Shown: positions 12,613-21,581, counted from the stretch's first letter. The stretch is 64,000 bases of DNA from Chitinophaga sp. sic0106 (GCF_019219075.1 NZ_JAHUWJ010000008.1:238686-302685), one strand, 5' to 3'. The notes: a model not told the origin generated them from the letters alone. Numbers and translations: made by a program.

Positions 12613-13218
12613 ATGAAAAGAATATTTCTACTTGTTTTATCATTCACCATCAACCATGTCATATTTGGACAAGACTCTATATACCATGTCTTCCCGGCTA
12701 AGGATGGGAAAATTTATTATGAACGGATTATTGAGGTGAACAGTGTATCAGCAGACGTATTGTTCTCCAGGGCGCAAGATTGGGCACTAAAAAATTATAA
12801 TAAATCGAAATCAGCTGAGCAAATTAATGACCGCGAAGGAGGTGTGCTGGCGTACAAGGGGTATTTTGAAAAACCATTTTTTGTTAGCGCAGTATATGGG
12901 AGCAAGGTTACGGACATGAGGAGGGTATGGAGCTTGTTGCGTGTTTACGTGAAAGATGGAAAGGTTAAGGCAGTTATTTCGGATGTCGCTATTGAAAGCA
13001 ATGTATTTGGCTCAAACTCAGTTGGCGGATTAACTCAGCCGGTTAGCAGTACATGGGAAATTGAAGGGTCTATGAAGAATTATGAGAGTAATAAAAAAAT
13101 GGCTGCTAAGTTCATTCCACCTAACCTAGAATACTTCAAGATTGTCAATCAGGAACTTGAGGGGAGGTTAAACCGACTTGAATCTGCCTTAAAATCTAAA
13201 TCAGAATCAGAATTTTAA
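12613..13218 (+). CDS. Secreted DUF4468-domain protein (prophage cargo)
   Basis: A 201-residue protein. MKRIFLLVLSFTINHVIFG is a signal peptide with cleavage near residue 19-20. The mature part opens YYERIIEVNSVSADVLFSRAQDWALKNYNKS and later ... VYVKDGKVKAVISDV, matching the DUF4468 domain of Bacteroidota exported proteins of unknown function. It is monocistronic-looking and sits between the repressor and the defence-like cluster, the usual place for genes expressed in the lysogen. A charged coiled C-terminus follows. Confidence 0.75.
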   Translation: MKRIFLLVLSFTINHVIFGQDSIYHVFPAKDGKIYYERIIEVNSVSADVLFSRAQDWALKNYNKSKSAEQINDREGGVLAYKGYFEKPFFVSAVYGSKVTDMRRVWSLLRVYVKDGKVKAVISDVAIESNVFGSNSVGGLTQPVSSTWEIEGSMKNYESNKKMAAKFIPPNLEYFKIVNQELEGRLNRLESALKSKSESEF

Positions 13219-13221
13219 GAA

Positions 13222-13770
13222 ATGTTTACCCCAGATATCGAAAACACAATAGCCATGGTTAAGCCAGACATTGTCGGCAAGCCAGAAGGGCGTATAACCA
13301 AACTCTCTGGCCGAATGGGAGAGGAGGAGTTGCAGCTATATGTACCAGGCGAAAACCATTTTTACCCCAGCACCCATATCGGGATGGCTTTAAAGGTTTC
13401 AAACAACCGTAATATCGGGACATTTTCAGTTCCTGCAGAAGGCCCGCAAAGACTCCTTGTGGGGGATCAGGCCGTATTATATTTCGATAATGGCGACAGT
13501 ATGTCCTTCCGGTTTATGATCACCTCCTATAAACACTGCGGGCGCCGACAGAATCACTTCATATTGTCAGATGAGCAGCTCATGTATCTCACAGATAATC
13601 CACTGAATGGCATTGAACTTACTGCAGCTAAATCTGGCATAGCAACACCTTATCAATTTAATGAGCAACCAACCCATCAGTACACCACCCCCAAGGACGG
13701 ACGTAAGCTTTTGATGATATTGGCCAAAAGGGTGGCAGGGACCAAGGTACTAATAACTATAAAGAGATGA
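13222..13770 (+). CDS. Unknown protein, first of a four-gene cargo cluster
   Basis: A 182-residue, largely beta-strand soluble protein with no signal peptide or membrane helix. Segments such as LLVGDQAVLYFDNGDSMSFRF suggest a sandwich or barrel. Its stop overlaps the next start (ATGA at 13767). It lacks the G-S...D-x-D motif of CD-NTases, so it is not a recognisable CBASS synthase. Family not recognised; the context suggests a sensor or regulator for the membrane proteins downstream. Confidence 0.6.
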   Translation: MFTPDIENTIAMVKPDIVGKPEGRITKLSGRMGEEELQLYVPGENHFYPSTHIGMALKVSNNRNIGTFSVPAEGPQRLLVGDQAVLYFDNGDSMSFRFMITSYKHCGRRQNHFILSDEQLMYLTDNPLNGIELTAAKSGIATPYQFNEQPTHQYTTPKDGRKLLMILAKRVAGTKVLITIKR

Positions 13771-14255
13771 CTTTTAACCTTATCAAAGACGCCCTGTTGC
13801 ATGAATTAAGTTCAGGGGAGAGATATAAATCTAAGGCCTTATACCAGAAATGTAATGTAGAGGATGCAGTAGGCGAATTTGCGGCTTTAGAGATATTGCA
13901 AGATCCAATAGTTGGATCATGGATTAATGAAATAGTTGAGGATTATGGAGATAAGACAGTATATCTGCAATTAAGGAAAGGGTTTAGCGAGGCAATTGCA
14001 CTATTTTTAAGCCAAGGAGGGTTTCAGGGCAGGGAGACTCTATTATTAAGCAAGGAAAAACGCGCAGAATACAAGGAGGTACTGGAAATAGAAGAGATGA
14101 AAGTTGCTATTATGGCGGCAAGACGTGCGCAAGATGATGCCAAAGAGGCAAAACGTAGGGCCATGTGGGCCAATATTATTGCGATTGGTGCTGTCGTAAT
14201 ATCAATACTGGCCGTCATTTGGGATATGATTAAAGCGCTAGTTTTAAATAAATAA
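13767..14255 (+). CDS. Unknown protein with coiled coil and C-terminal membrane anchor
   Basis: A 162-residue product. Residues 1-95 are helical and acidic; residues ~105-135 (EVLEIEEMKVAIMAARRAQDDAKEAKRRA in part) are a coiled coil; residues ~137-157 form one membrane helix followed by KALVLNK. A cytoplasmic domain tethered to the membrane is predicted. It overlaps the gene before it by 4 bases and is separated from the SLATT-like gene by 1 base, so the three are probably co-translated. Family not recognised. Confidence 0.6.
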   Translation: MTFNLIKDALLHELSSGERYKSKALYQKCNVEDAVGEFAALEILQDPIVGSWINEIVEDYGDKTVYLQLRKGFSEAIALFLSQGGFQGRETLLLSKEKRAEYKEVLEIEEMKVAIMAARRAQDDAKEAKRRAMWANIIAIGAVVISILAVIWDMIKALVLNK

Positions 14256-14256
14256 T

Positions 14257-14847
14257 ATGATGGATGATCAACAAATTAGGGATAGTTGTAAAAATAAGAG
14301 TTATTACGCTTTATCAACCGCACGAATTTTTACTCTTCGAATGCAAAAACTTGACAGATTGTTGAAGTTTAATACCTGTCTTGGTATTCTTGTTCCAAGT
14401 TTGCTGGGAGGTATTTTTGCGACATATGGGAATGTGGAGGTGGTGAAAATATTTGTTTCAATTACCGGAATATTGGGTCTTGTTCAGATTGTACTATCTG
14501 TCTTATCGCTCGTTTATACTTGGGAAGAAAATAAAGCCTACTATCTGGAAAGCAGCAAGGTAAACCGTCGCATTTATGAAGCCTATAAGAATGCTATGTT
14601 GTTATGTGGCGAGGAGCTCATCAAATCACATAGCGAGGTGATGGAGTTAGATGCTAAGCAGAATGATTCTGATGATAAATTCCCATTCAGCAATAAGGAA
14701 GAGCAAAAGGGGAATAGGTATGCTTATTATGTTATGAGGGAATGCTGTGAAATTTGCGAAGCTGGAATCACAGAATATAAACTTCCTAAGCTCAAAAAGG
14801 GGGAGATTCGATGCGCTAATTGCGGAACAACTAAATCTACTATATGA
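14257..14847 (+). CDS. SLATT-like two-helix membrane protein with C-terminal Cys4 motif
   Basis: A 196-residue product. An N-terminal amphipathic helix (YALSTARIFTLRMQKLDRLLK, residues 17-37 in part) leads into two membrane helices (~41-58 and ~63-88), then a Trp-Glu-containing helix and KVNRRIYEAYKNA. This is the layout of SLATT domains, pore-forming effectors linked to nucleotide-signalling defence. The C-terminus carries C164-x2-C167 and C186-x2-C189, a zinc-ribbon arrangement like that of mobilome SLATT relatives that have an 11-residue spacer; here it is 18. The gene sits in a prophage cargo cluster with overlapping neighbours. A membrane-attacking abortive-infection effector is the best guess. 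Confidence 0.7.
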   Translation: MMDDQQIRDSCKNKSYYALSTARIFTLRMQKLDRLLKFNTCLGILVPSLLGGIFATYGNVEVVKIFVSITGILGLVQIVLSVLSLVYTWEENKAYYLESSKVNRRIYEAYKNAMLLCGEELIKSHSEVMELDAKQNDSDDKFPFSNKEEQKGNRYAYYVMRECCEICEAGITEYKLPKLKKGEIRCANCGTTKSTI

Positions 14848-15044
14848 CAGAAAAATCAACGAAAGTAGTAGCAGGATACTACAATCTATCAGAATCTGAA
14901 AAGCTTGAAGTTATTGCAGAGATTCAGAAGGAGAGGGGCTATTCAGAACAGACTCGAACTTTTACAAGGGATGATTTTAATGAGCGGACAAAACGTGTAA
15001 CCGGTCCATCCAGTATGAGTACCTGCCCATGCTGTAAAAAATAG
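14844..15044 (+). CDS. Small protein with terminal CPCCKK motif
   Basis: A 66-residue product whose start overlaps the SLATT-like stop by 4 bases. A helical acidic N-terminal half is followed by TRTFTRDDFNERTKRV and a C-terminal TCPCCKK. The Cys cluster could contribute to a shared metal site with the Cys4 protein upstream. The tight coupling suggests a dedicated partner. No family recognised. Confidence 0.55.
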   Translation: MTEKSTKVVAGYYNLSESEKLEVIAEIQKERGYSEQTRTFTRDDFNERTKRVTGPSSMSTCPCCKK

Positions 15045-15061
15045 TATGGGAATTTTAATAA

Positions 15062-15073
15062 ATAAAATCTATA
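15062..15073 (+). promoter_or_regulatory. 12-bp motif shared by two late-gene leaders
   Basis: ATAAAATCTATA occurs here 46 bases before the TerS start and again at 33224-33235 just before the tail-spike gene. It may be part of a late promoter or activator site. It was found by eye; other degenerate copies were not searched exhaustively. Confidence 0.4.
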
Positions 15074-15118
15074 TCTTTACACTTAGATATTGCATAATAA
15101 CTATATGCCTGTCTGAGT

Positions 15119-15727
15119 ATGAAAAAACAGCAGAAAAAGCCGAACAATGAACTCACGCCCAAAGTTCTCCGCTTTGGCCGTGAATATGTTATCGACCACA
15201 ATGGTAAGCAGGCCGCCATCCGTGCAGGATACGCGGCCCGCACTGCTGAACAGCAGGCATCTCGCCTGTTAAGTAATGTTAAGGTCAAAGAGTTCATTTC
15301 CTCCCTGGAATCAGAAGTAAACACAAAACTGGAACAGAAGCATGAGCTATCAAAGGATAGGGTGCTTCAGGAGCTTGCCCGTATCGGATTATTCGATGCG
15401 CGGAAGCTATTTACCGTGGATGGTGCGATCAAGGCACCATGCCATTGGGAAGATGATGTCGCGGCGGTTATAGTGGGATTGGATGTGCACGAGGACTACG
15501 TGTCGGATTCCAACGAAAAGGAGGCTACTGGAGCGATGAAGAAGGTGAAATTGGCTGACAAACTGCGTGCATTAGAGATCATTGGTAAGATGCTGGGATA
15601 TTACAGCCCGGACAAAACACCCGGCGAAGCAAATACCCCGTCTGTGGTATTCGCCGGCGACCTATCGAAACTGGATGAGAAGGAATTGCGCGCCATGGCA
15701 GCCATACAAAAAAAATTGAATGCTTAA
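15119..15727 (+). CDS. terS: Terminase small subunit (TerS)
   Basis: A 202-residue protein. Residues ~25-65 hold the terminase_2-type N-terminal helix-turn-helix pattern: YVIDHNGKQAAIRAGY followed by ARTAEQQASRLLSNVKVKEFI. This domain recognises the packaging site; the later coiled region supports oligomerisation, and the C-terminus contacts TerL. It opens the late operon after a 74-base leader and overlaps TerL by 8 bases. Typical size for siphovirus TerS. Confidence 0.9.
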   Translation: MKKQQKKPNNELTPKVLRFGREYVIDHNGKQAAIRAGYAARTAEQQASRLLSNVKVKEFISSLESEVNTKLEQKHELSKDRVLQELARIGLFDARKLFTVDGAIKAPCHWEDDVAAVIVGLDVHEDYVSDSNEKEATGAMKKVKLADKLRALEIIGKMLGYYSPDKTPGEANTPSVVFAGDLSKLDEKELRAMAAIQKKLNA

Positions 15728-17087
15728 TATATGGGAAACAGAATTATCCAGGCGCTACCTGCTTGATTTTACCCTGGCCACAAAGCCCGGATTTCAGGCT
15801 GGGTGGTTCCATACTAAGTATTACGAAGTTCTTAACAAGTTTGCACAGGGAGAGATCAAGAAGCTGGCGGTTTCGGTTCCTCCACAGCACGGGAAGTCCC
15901 AGGGTAGCACCAGGCAGCTGCCAGCGTTTCTAGTAGGTAAAAATCCGGGAAAGCGTATAGCCGTGGCTACATTCAATACCAGCAAGGCCCGCAAATTCAA
16001 CCGTGAGATTCAGCGAATAATTGAAGATCCTATTTATCAGCAGATATTTCCCAATACCAGACTTGCTACGCCCAAGGATAAGAATTACGTCCGAACGCAT
16101 GACGAGTTTGACATTGTTGGCTACGAGGGAAATATTAAGACTGTGGGCGTAGGTGGTCCGCTTACCGGTGATCCGGTTGATATCCTCATCATTGATGATA
16201 TCTATAAGGATCAAAAGTCTGCCTGGTCGCCGACAATTCGTGGTTCGATACAGGATTGGTTCGACACGGTTGCCGACAGTCGTCTTCACAACGATAGTCA
16301 AGTATTAATTGTGTTCACCAGATGGCACGAAAAAGACCTTCTGGGGCACCTATTAGGGGTGGAGGATGATTGGGTGGTAATTAATTACCCCGCATTGAAG
16401 GTGGGTCCGCCTACAGAAGTCGACCCTCGGAAAGATGGGGAAGCGCTTTGGCCAGAACGACATAGTGTGGAGAAGCTCTTAAAAACAAAAAAACGTAATG
16501 AGCATGTGTTTGGGTCGCTCTATCAGGGTAATCCGAAACCGAAGGAAGGGCTGTTATATAAGAACTTGAGAACATACAAGGAGTTGCCGCCTAATACTAC
16601 AATGGTGCGTGCAGTGATTGATACGGCCGATACAGGTAGCGATTTTCTCTGTTGCATCGTTTACGTGCAGACACCTACCGGTTATTATATTATCGATGTG
16701 TACTATACGGCAGACGGGATGGAAGTTACGGAGGATAAAACAGCCGTGTCGCTGGTTAAACACGACGTAATGGATGTGAATGTTGAGAGTAACAATGGCG
16801 GCAGGGGTTTCGCCAGGGCAGTTGAGAAGATAGTAAGGAGCATGAAGAACCAACGAATGGCGATTAACTGGTATCATCAGAGTGAGAATAAAGAGGTGAG
16901 GATATTCACACACGCTACTGCAGTAATGAACATGGTGTATTTCCCGGAATGGTGGGATGTGAAGTGGCCTAAATTCTATGAAGCCGTTACTGGCTATTTG
17001 GCTACTGGCAAAAACACCCACGATGATGCCGCTGATGCGCTCACAATGATAATTGAAAACGAACAATCGGACTACAAAATATATTGA
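15720..17087 (+). CDS. terL: Terminase large subunit (TerL)
   Basis: A 455-residue packaging motor. The Walker A-like PPQHGKSQG is at residues 54-62, Walker B VDILIIDD at 153-160 and the coupling motif FTRWHEKDLLG near 199-209. The C-terminal RNase H-like nuclease carries IDTADTG (D301, D304) and a late HDDAADAL acid pair near 434-438. ATP hydrolysis drives DNA into the procapsid and the nuclease cuts concatemers. All expected catalytic residues are visible and the length is normal. Confidence 0.95.
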   Translation: MLNIWETELSRRYLLDFTLATKPGFQAGWFHTKYYEVLNKFAQGEIKKLAVSVPPQHGKSQGSTRQLPAFLVGKNPGKRIAVATFNTSKARKFNREIQRIIEDPIYQQIFPNTRLATPKDKNYVRTHDEFDIVGYEGNIKTVGVGGPLTGDPVDILIIDDIYKDQKSAWSPTIRGSIQDWFDTVADSRLHNDSQVLIVFTRWHEKDLLGHLLGVEDDWVVINYPALKVGPPTEVDPRKDGEALWPERHSVEKLLKTKKRNEHVFGSLYQGNPKPKEGLLYKNLRTYKELPPNTTMVRAVIDTADTGSDFLCCIVYVQTPTGYYIIDVYYTADGMEVTEDKTAVSLVKHDVMDVNVESNNGGRGFARAVEKIVRSMKNQRMAINWYHQSENKEVRIFTHATAVMNMVYFPEWWDVKWPKFYEAVTGYLATGKNTHDDAADALTMIIENEQSDYKIY

Positions 17088-17088
17088 T

Positions 17089-18669
17089 ATGATCCTGACG
17101 CGAACCGACATAATCCGGATATTGAAGGAACGGCCAAATGCAGCTTCGGTGCTGGCCGGGCAACAAATGAATAAGGTGTTGGCTGTCCATATTGCCGGCA
17201 TCGGCATGAAGCCATATCTGGAGCTTATCAACTCGTTTGAAAATGAAGATCAGGCACGCGTGCGTCAGAAATATGCAAAATCTAACAAGGATGTCTTTGA
17301 GCGCTTAGGGCGCCCTATAGATGATGTGTTTACGGCCCGTGGCGGCTCCATTCTTATGGACTTGCCGAAGGAGCAACAACGAGTCATGCATGAGTACATG
17401 GCCGATGTTGAGTGGGGGTATTCGCTGAGGGAGTGGATGGCTAATATCGCACTACCATACTATAAAATGGACCCGATGGGGCTTGTGATGATGGAAGTGG
17501 GGCAGAACGAAGCGTACCCAACATATAAGTGTGTTGCTGATATATATGATTATCAGCTTTCCGGCAGAAAGCCGGAATATGTGGTTTTTACCACCCCTAT
17601 CAAGAATACTTATCGCGTGGTTGACGATGCTAACGACAGAACTGTACGTTGGGATGGTGGCGACTCCATTCAGTTCACAGAAGTGTTTACCAATTATTGG
17701 GGATATGTCCCTGCGCGTGTTATATCCGACCTTCTAAGAACAGGTGAGCAGGTGTATTGCTCACCATTTGATGCGGTTGTTGAACTTGCAGACCAGGTAT
17801 TGCGTGATGGATCTGTTAAGAATGTACTCAAGCTTAAACATGGATTCCCGAAATGGTGGCAGCACCAGATATCCTGTAGCGATTGTAAGTCTACTGGGCT
17901 TAAAGAAGGGAAAAGCTGCCCATCTTGTAAAGGGACAGGCAAGAAACTAAGTTACGATGTTGCTGACGTGATCAATGTCCCAATTCCTAAGAATGGAGAT
18001 CCTCAGATTGCACCAGATGTAGCCGGTTATATTGCCCCTCCTATCGATGGACTTGACATGCTTACAGCTGAAATTAAGCTGCTAGAAGAGGAGATGGTTC
18101 ATACCGTTTGGGGGACATACGACAAAGAGAACTCAAAGGACACAGCCTTTGCCTGGCTCCTCGATGCACAGCCTAAAATCAAGCGTCAGAACAAATTCGC
18201 GAACTGGGCAGAATACCTGGAGCAATTTATACTCACCGCAATGTGTGAGTTTTATTATCCTTCATCGTTTAAGGGCTGCTCTGTTAACTATGGCAGATGC
18301 TACATACAGGAAACGCCCGAGGCGGCATGGGAGAAGTATCAGGACGCCCGTAAGAATGGTGCCCCGCAGACATCACTAGATGAATTGCTGCGTGAATACT
18401 ACTATACAAAGTATTCGCATAATAGCCTTGAGCTTCAAAAGCACATACGCCTCATGAAGATTGAGCCATTTGTTCATCAGACTATTCAGGAAGCGAAATT
18501 GACCGCTGGTGGGACTGTTGACTATGTGGCAAAATTATACTTCACTGAGTGGCTGGGGACTTTAGGCGAAGGGGACCCTGTCTTCGTGGACCAACAGGTT
18601 TTAAGGAGCAGGCTCTACACATATGCGGAGCAGAAATATAAGGCAATGCCGAAACCTATTACAGTTTAA
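17089..18669 (+). CDS. Portal protein with embedded zinc-finger-like insert
   Basis: A 526-residue protein. ATG at 17089, just after the TerL stop, is preferred over 17053, which lies inside TerL. Order and size identify the portal, the dodecameric ring through which DNA enters. Near bases 17875-17945 it contains C-x2-C-x2-T-G-x-K-x-G-x2-C-x2-C-x-G-T-G, a DnaJ-like zinc-finger pattern, which is unusual for a portal. A DxEN segment (TYDKENSKDTAFAWLLD) and a long helical region follow. Identification is mostly positional. Confidence 0.75.
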   Translation: MILTRTDIIRILKERPNAASVLAGQQMNKVLAVHIAGIGMKPYLELINSFENEDQARVRQKYAKSNKDVFERLGRPIDDVFTARGGSILMDLPKEQQRVMHEYMADVEWGYSLREWMANIALPYYKMDPMGLVMMEVGQNEAYPTYKCVADIYDYQLSGRKPEYVVFTTPIKNTYRVVDDANDRTVRWDGGDSIQFTEVFTNYWGYVPARVISDLLRTGEQVYCSPFDAVVELADQVLRDGSVKNVLKLKHGFPKWWQHQISCSDCKSTGLKEGKSCPSCKGTGKKLSYDVADVINVPIPKNGDPQIAPDVAGYIAPPIDGLDMLTAEIKLLEEEMVHTVWGTYDKENSKDTAFAWLLDAQPKIKRQNKFANWAEYLEQFILTAMCEFYYPSSFKGCSVNYGRCYIQETPEAAWEKYQDARKNGAPQTSLDELLREYYYTKYSHNSLELQKHIRLMKIEPFVHQTIQEAKLTAGGTVDYVAKLYFTEWLGTLGEGDPVFVDQQVLRSRLYTYAEQKYKAMPKPITV

Positions 18670-18691
18670 TCATTCATTTAAAATAAAAATT

Positions 18692-19042
18692 ATGCATCAC
18701 ACACAGAAAAAGAAATTCGAAAAAATGTTGGCAGACGGAGGCTCTATAGAGCAAGTAAGAGTTGCAATGGAAGAGGCAAATGTGGAAGAAGATGAGATTG
18801 CGGCATTCTTATCTGGAGAAGGCTCTTTGCAAAATCCTGGTGAATCCCAGACTGATAAACAGGAAGCAGATCAATCAGGCCACCCAACCTACGAGATGTG
18901 GAAAATGGAGGTGAGTTATGAATCCGGTAGCCCTGTTCTGGAAAAGGCAAAAAAGATAAAAGATATCAAGATTGACGACAACCGTGCAGCACGGCTCAAT
19001 CTGCACCGATTCAACACTAAAATTGAATACTTTAAAAAGTAA
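18692..19042 (+). CDS. Small acidic phage protein between portal and scaffold
   Basis: A 116-residue product starting MHHTQKKKFEKML at 18692; the longer frame from 18623 overlaps the portal in another frame. Acidic, helical, low in hydrophobics. Position suggests a head-assembly accessory or scaffold-associated protein. No family recognised. Confidence 0.55.
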   Translation: MHHTQKKKFEKMLADGGSIEQVRVAMEEANVEEDEIAAFLSGEGSLQNPGESQTDKQEADQSGHPTYEMWKMEVSYESGSPVLEKAKKIKDIKIDDNRAARLNLHRFNTKIEYFKK

Positions 19043-19046
19043 GTAT

Positions 19047-19874
19047 ATGCTATCAGTAGAACAACAGAAACAAATCGCCAAACTTCTGAAACTGGATGAA
19101 GCTACCTTCCTGGCTGCAATAACTGCAGAACAAGAAACCACTGTAGATATACCAACAGTAAGTGTATTTACTTCGCAGGAGCTGCAAACTCGCGATACCA
19201 ATCAGGAGCGTATTGGGTACGACAAGGGCAAAGACGCAGGACTCGACCTGTTCATCAAGGATCAGAAAAAAGCGTATTCTCTCGATTTTGAAGGTAAAGA
19301 TCCTGCAAAGTTCATGGAAGCAATTCAGGGCAAGATTCTGGCTGATGCCAAGGTTGAACCGAACAAACAACTCTCCGAGAAGGAAGATATGATCAAAACG
19401 CTGCAAGCCAGTGTAGCCTCCTTACAGGCGGAGGCAAATAACGCTAAGGCGGCACATCAGACAATGATGCGTAAGAACAAACTTATGGCAGCTGTTCCTG
19501 CGGGCCTTCCACTCGATAAGGACGAGGTGATATTGGCTATGGAATCAAAGGGATACAGCTTTGAGGATGGTGAGAATGGAGAGATTGTTACGAAACTCAA
19601 TGGCCAGGTTGTCCGCGATCAGTCCACTGCTGGCGCCCGCGCACATTCAGAAGTTGTCTCCGACTTCATTAAGGAGCGAAAGTGGCCTGCTGAACCGAAG
19701 GAGGACAAAACTGGCAGAGGCGACAAAACGAAACTGAAAACAGTGGGAATTTCTAAAATGAGTGAGGCTAAGGCGGCCTGGACCGCGGAAGGTAAATCGG
19801 AGAACTCAGCTGATTTCCAAGCCTACGTAAACGCGATCGCCAAGGAGAATCCCAATTTTGATATAGAAAATTAA
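19047..19874 (+). CDS. Putative scaffolding protein
   Basis: A 275-residue, highly charged helical protein beginning MLSVEQQKQIAKLLKL at 19047. A central coiled coil (KEDMIKTLQASVASLQAEANNAKAAH in part) and lack of hydrophobic core segments are typical of scaffolds that direct capsid assembly and then leave. It lies upstream of the capsid gene. A hairpin follows its stop. Confidence 0.65.
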   Translation: MLSVEQQKQIAKLLKLDEATFLAAITAEQETTVDIPTVSVFTSQELQTRDTNQERIGYDKGKDAGLDLFIKDQKKAYSLDFEGKDPAKFMEAIQGKILADAKVEPNKQLSEKEDMIKTLQASVASLQAEANNAKAAHQTMMRKNKLMAAVPAGLPLDKDEVILAMESKGYSFEDGENGEIVTKLNGQVVRDQSTAGARAHSEVVSDFIKERKWPAEPKEDKTGRGDKTKLKTVGISKMSEAKAAWTAEGKSENSADFQAYVNAIAKENPNFDIEN

Positions 19875-19882
19875 TACTTATT

Positions 19883-19913
19883 TAGGGCATTACTTGTAAC
19901 ATGTAATGCCCTA
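19883..19913 (+). terminator. 11-bp hairpin after the scaffold gene (attenuator or processing site)
   Basis: TAGGGCATTAC and GTAATGCCCTA are exact inverted copies around a 9-base loop, 9 bases after the scaffold stop. No T-run follows, so termination may be partial or the stem may stabilise the upstream mRNA. Confidence 0.55.
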
Positions 19914-19935
19914 ACAACCTATCCGTACATACGCT

Positions 19936-20133
19936 ATGATGGTGATAGAAAATGAATATGAAATTGGGCAGACTGTATATCTGAAGACCGATCCAGGACA
20001 ACTGCCTCGAATGATAACTTCTATTGAGGTTTTCAAACAGGGAGAAATTTTGTATTCTATTAACAGTGGCAACATGCCCTCAAAACATTATGCTTTTGAG
20101 CTTTCACATGAAAAGAATATTATTGATGTATGA
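19936..20133 (+). CDS. Small phage protein upstream of capsid gene
   Basis: A 65-residue beta-rich product (YEIGQTVYLKTDPGQLPRM...). The phrase IGQTVYLKTDP-x-Q-x-PRM recurs in small Bacteroidota phage proteins as I recall. It overlaps the next gene by 4 bases. Possibly a barrel-like regulator; function unknown. Confidence 0.6.
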   Translation: MMVIENEYEIGQTVYLKTDPGQLPRMITSIEVFKQGEILYSINSGNMPSKHYAFELSHEKNIIDV

Positions 20134-20348
20134 AACAGGATACATATATACTTATTGAGCTGATGTCATGGGGTATCAGCGGTGATGAACTTCCTGCCGG
20201 GCTTCAATTGACAAAGGCGCTGCTAAAATCCTCAGGCTGGGAGATTGATAAGTGTATCGCGTTTTCTGCCAGAAAGTGCGGCGCTGACGTTGGCGATATC
20301 GGACCGGGTTGGAGTAGACGAGATTCCCTGGCACTATTAAGGTATTAA
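20130..20348 (+). CDS. Small phage protein upstream of capsid gene
   Basis: A 72-residue product (MKQDTYILIELMSWGISGDELP...) with two Cys in KCIAFSARKC. Coupled to the preceding gene by ATGA overlap. Its end is followed by a 210-base untranslated leader of the capsid gene. Family unknown. Confidence 0.55.
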   Translation: MKQDTYILIELMSWGISGDELPAGLQLTKALLKSSGWEIDKCIAFSARKCGADVGDIGPGWSRRDSLALLRY

Positions 20349-20382
20349 TGCCTATGAATATTGTTCTTTTCTATTGAAAGTT

Positions 20383-20412
20383 TTGTTTCTATTGTTTTTA
20401 TCGATACATTTG
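20383..20412 (+). promoter_or_regulatory. Bacteroidota-type promoter before the major capsid gene
   Basis: TTG at 20383-20385 and TACATTTG at 20405-20412 are 19 bases apart, fitting the TTG-N19-TAnnTTTG consensus. The start would leave a leader of about 140 bases with a small hairpin (CATCTT...AAGATG near 20517-20531) before the capsid ATG. A dedicated promoter would explain high capsid expression. Confidence 0.65.
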
Positions 20413-20558
20413 TACTGGAAGTTATAGACAACCCAAGATACGCGGCTCTATAATAACCGGTGACCCGCCTAAGATATTTGGCAAAGTAAACTACAGCGCA
20501 GGATACAGTGCAAAGCATCTTCCCAAGATGATGGGAGTATTTCTACATACTCTGTAAA

Positions 20559-21581
20559 ATGCCAAATTTTTCAGCTACCAATCTTGTTAAGGCTCAAGCC
20601 TTACTCAAAAAAAGATTTACTGAGGCAGAAATGAGGACAAAACAGTCCGCATACGTGACCCTGGGTCAACGTAACCTTGATGTCTTAATCCCCTCTCATG
20701 AATCTCTTCGTACTCGTGATGACCGTCCAGTAGAGGCTAATATCCTTGCTCGTAGCAAGCGTGCTACAACCAATAGCCGCACCTATAACCATACTGGCAA
20801 TCGCGGCGATTCTTTTGTACTGCCGCTTGTCTGGACCACATTTACTGATAAATTTTCCATCTCCCTGAAACAGATGGATAATAACGTGCACAGCTTTGAT
20901 GAGACCCTGTCTCAGCAGTTGTTGAACTGCGCTACGAACATCTACGAAGGCATCGAGACTTACGGGATTGATCTGTTGTATGCGAACCGGACTCAGATAA
21001 ATACCGCTGCTACTGGTGGTTCATTCAACGCAGCAAACGATGCGTTTGAAATCGCAGCAACAGATAAACCCAGGTTTTACCAGCTGGCAAAATCCATGAT
21101 GCGTCAAAACAATTACAGCGGGACTTTTGATGTCATCGCATCACCACAGACATATGTTGATGGTGAGTTTTATGCGAATCAAGGCGGCGGCAACAGTACA
21201 AATACAAATTTCCAGTTTACAGGACTCAATATTGTGGAATCTGTTGACCTGGAAGACTCTAACTACACAGGTGGGGTTTCACTTATTATGCCAGCCGGCT
21301 CCTTTGCTCTTTTGCCATGGATTCCAAAGCAAAACCGCAACGGCCATGGCGATTATAACTCTGTATTGGGGGGCTATGGATCTATTCAAAATCCACTGGG
21401 GTATAATTACCCGCTGGCGCTTCATGCTTACGCAGAACGCGCTGACACTTCCGCGCAGAACGGTAATAGCCAAGACGACGTGATGCAGTTCGAACTATCG
21501 GTAGATATCGCGACTGTGATATCTCCACTGTCTACAGCCACCGAAAGTGTGGTGTTCGAGGTAGCACAGCTCGTGGCCTAA
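20559..21581 (+). CDS. Major capsid protein
   Basis: A 340-residue protein with no signal peptide or membrane helix, placed after the scaffold and behind its own promoter. The long helix at the start (VKAQALLKKRFTEAEMR), central DKFSISLKQMDNN and strand-rich C-terminal half with GGVSLIMPAGSFALLPW fit HK97-fold capsid design. The call rests on order, size and promoter more than on a diagnostic motif. Confidence 0.8.
   Translation: MPNFSATNLVKAQALLKKRFTEAEMRTKQSAYVTLGQRNLDVLIPSHESLRTRDDRPVEANILARSKRATTNSRTYNHTGNRGDSFVLPLVWTTFTDKFSISLKQMDNNVHSFDETLSQQLLNCATNIYEGIETYGIDLLYANRTQINTAATGGSFNAANDAFEIAATDKPRFYQLAKSMMRQNNYSGTFDVIASPQTYVDGEFYANQGGGNSTNTNFQFTGLNIVESVDLEDSNYTGGVSLIMPAGSFALLPWIPKQNRNGHGDYNSVLGGYGSIQNPLGYNYPLALHAYAERADTSAQNGNSQDDVMQFELSVDIATVISPLSTATESVVFEVAQLVA

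Noticed and set aside
13222..13770. CD-NTase or other CBASS synthase beside the SLATT-like gene
   Set aside because: No G-S motif followed by D-x-D/E is visible, so a cyclic-nucleotide synthase call is not supported.
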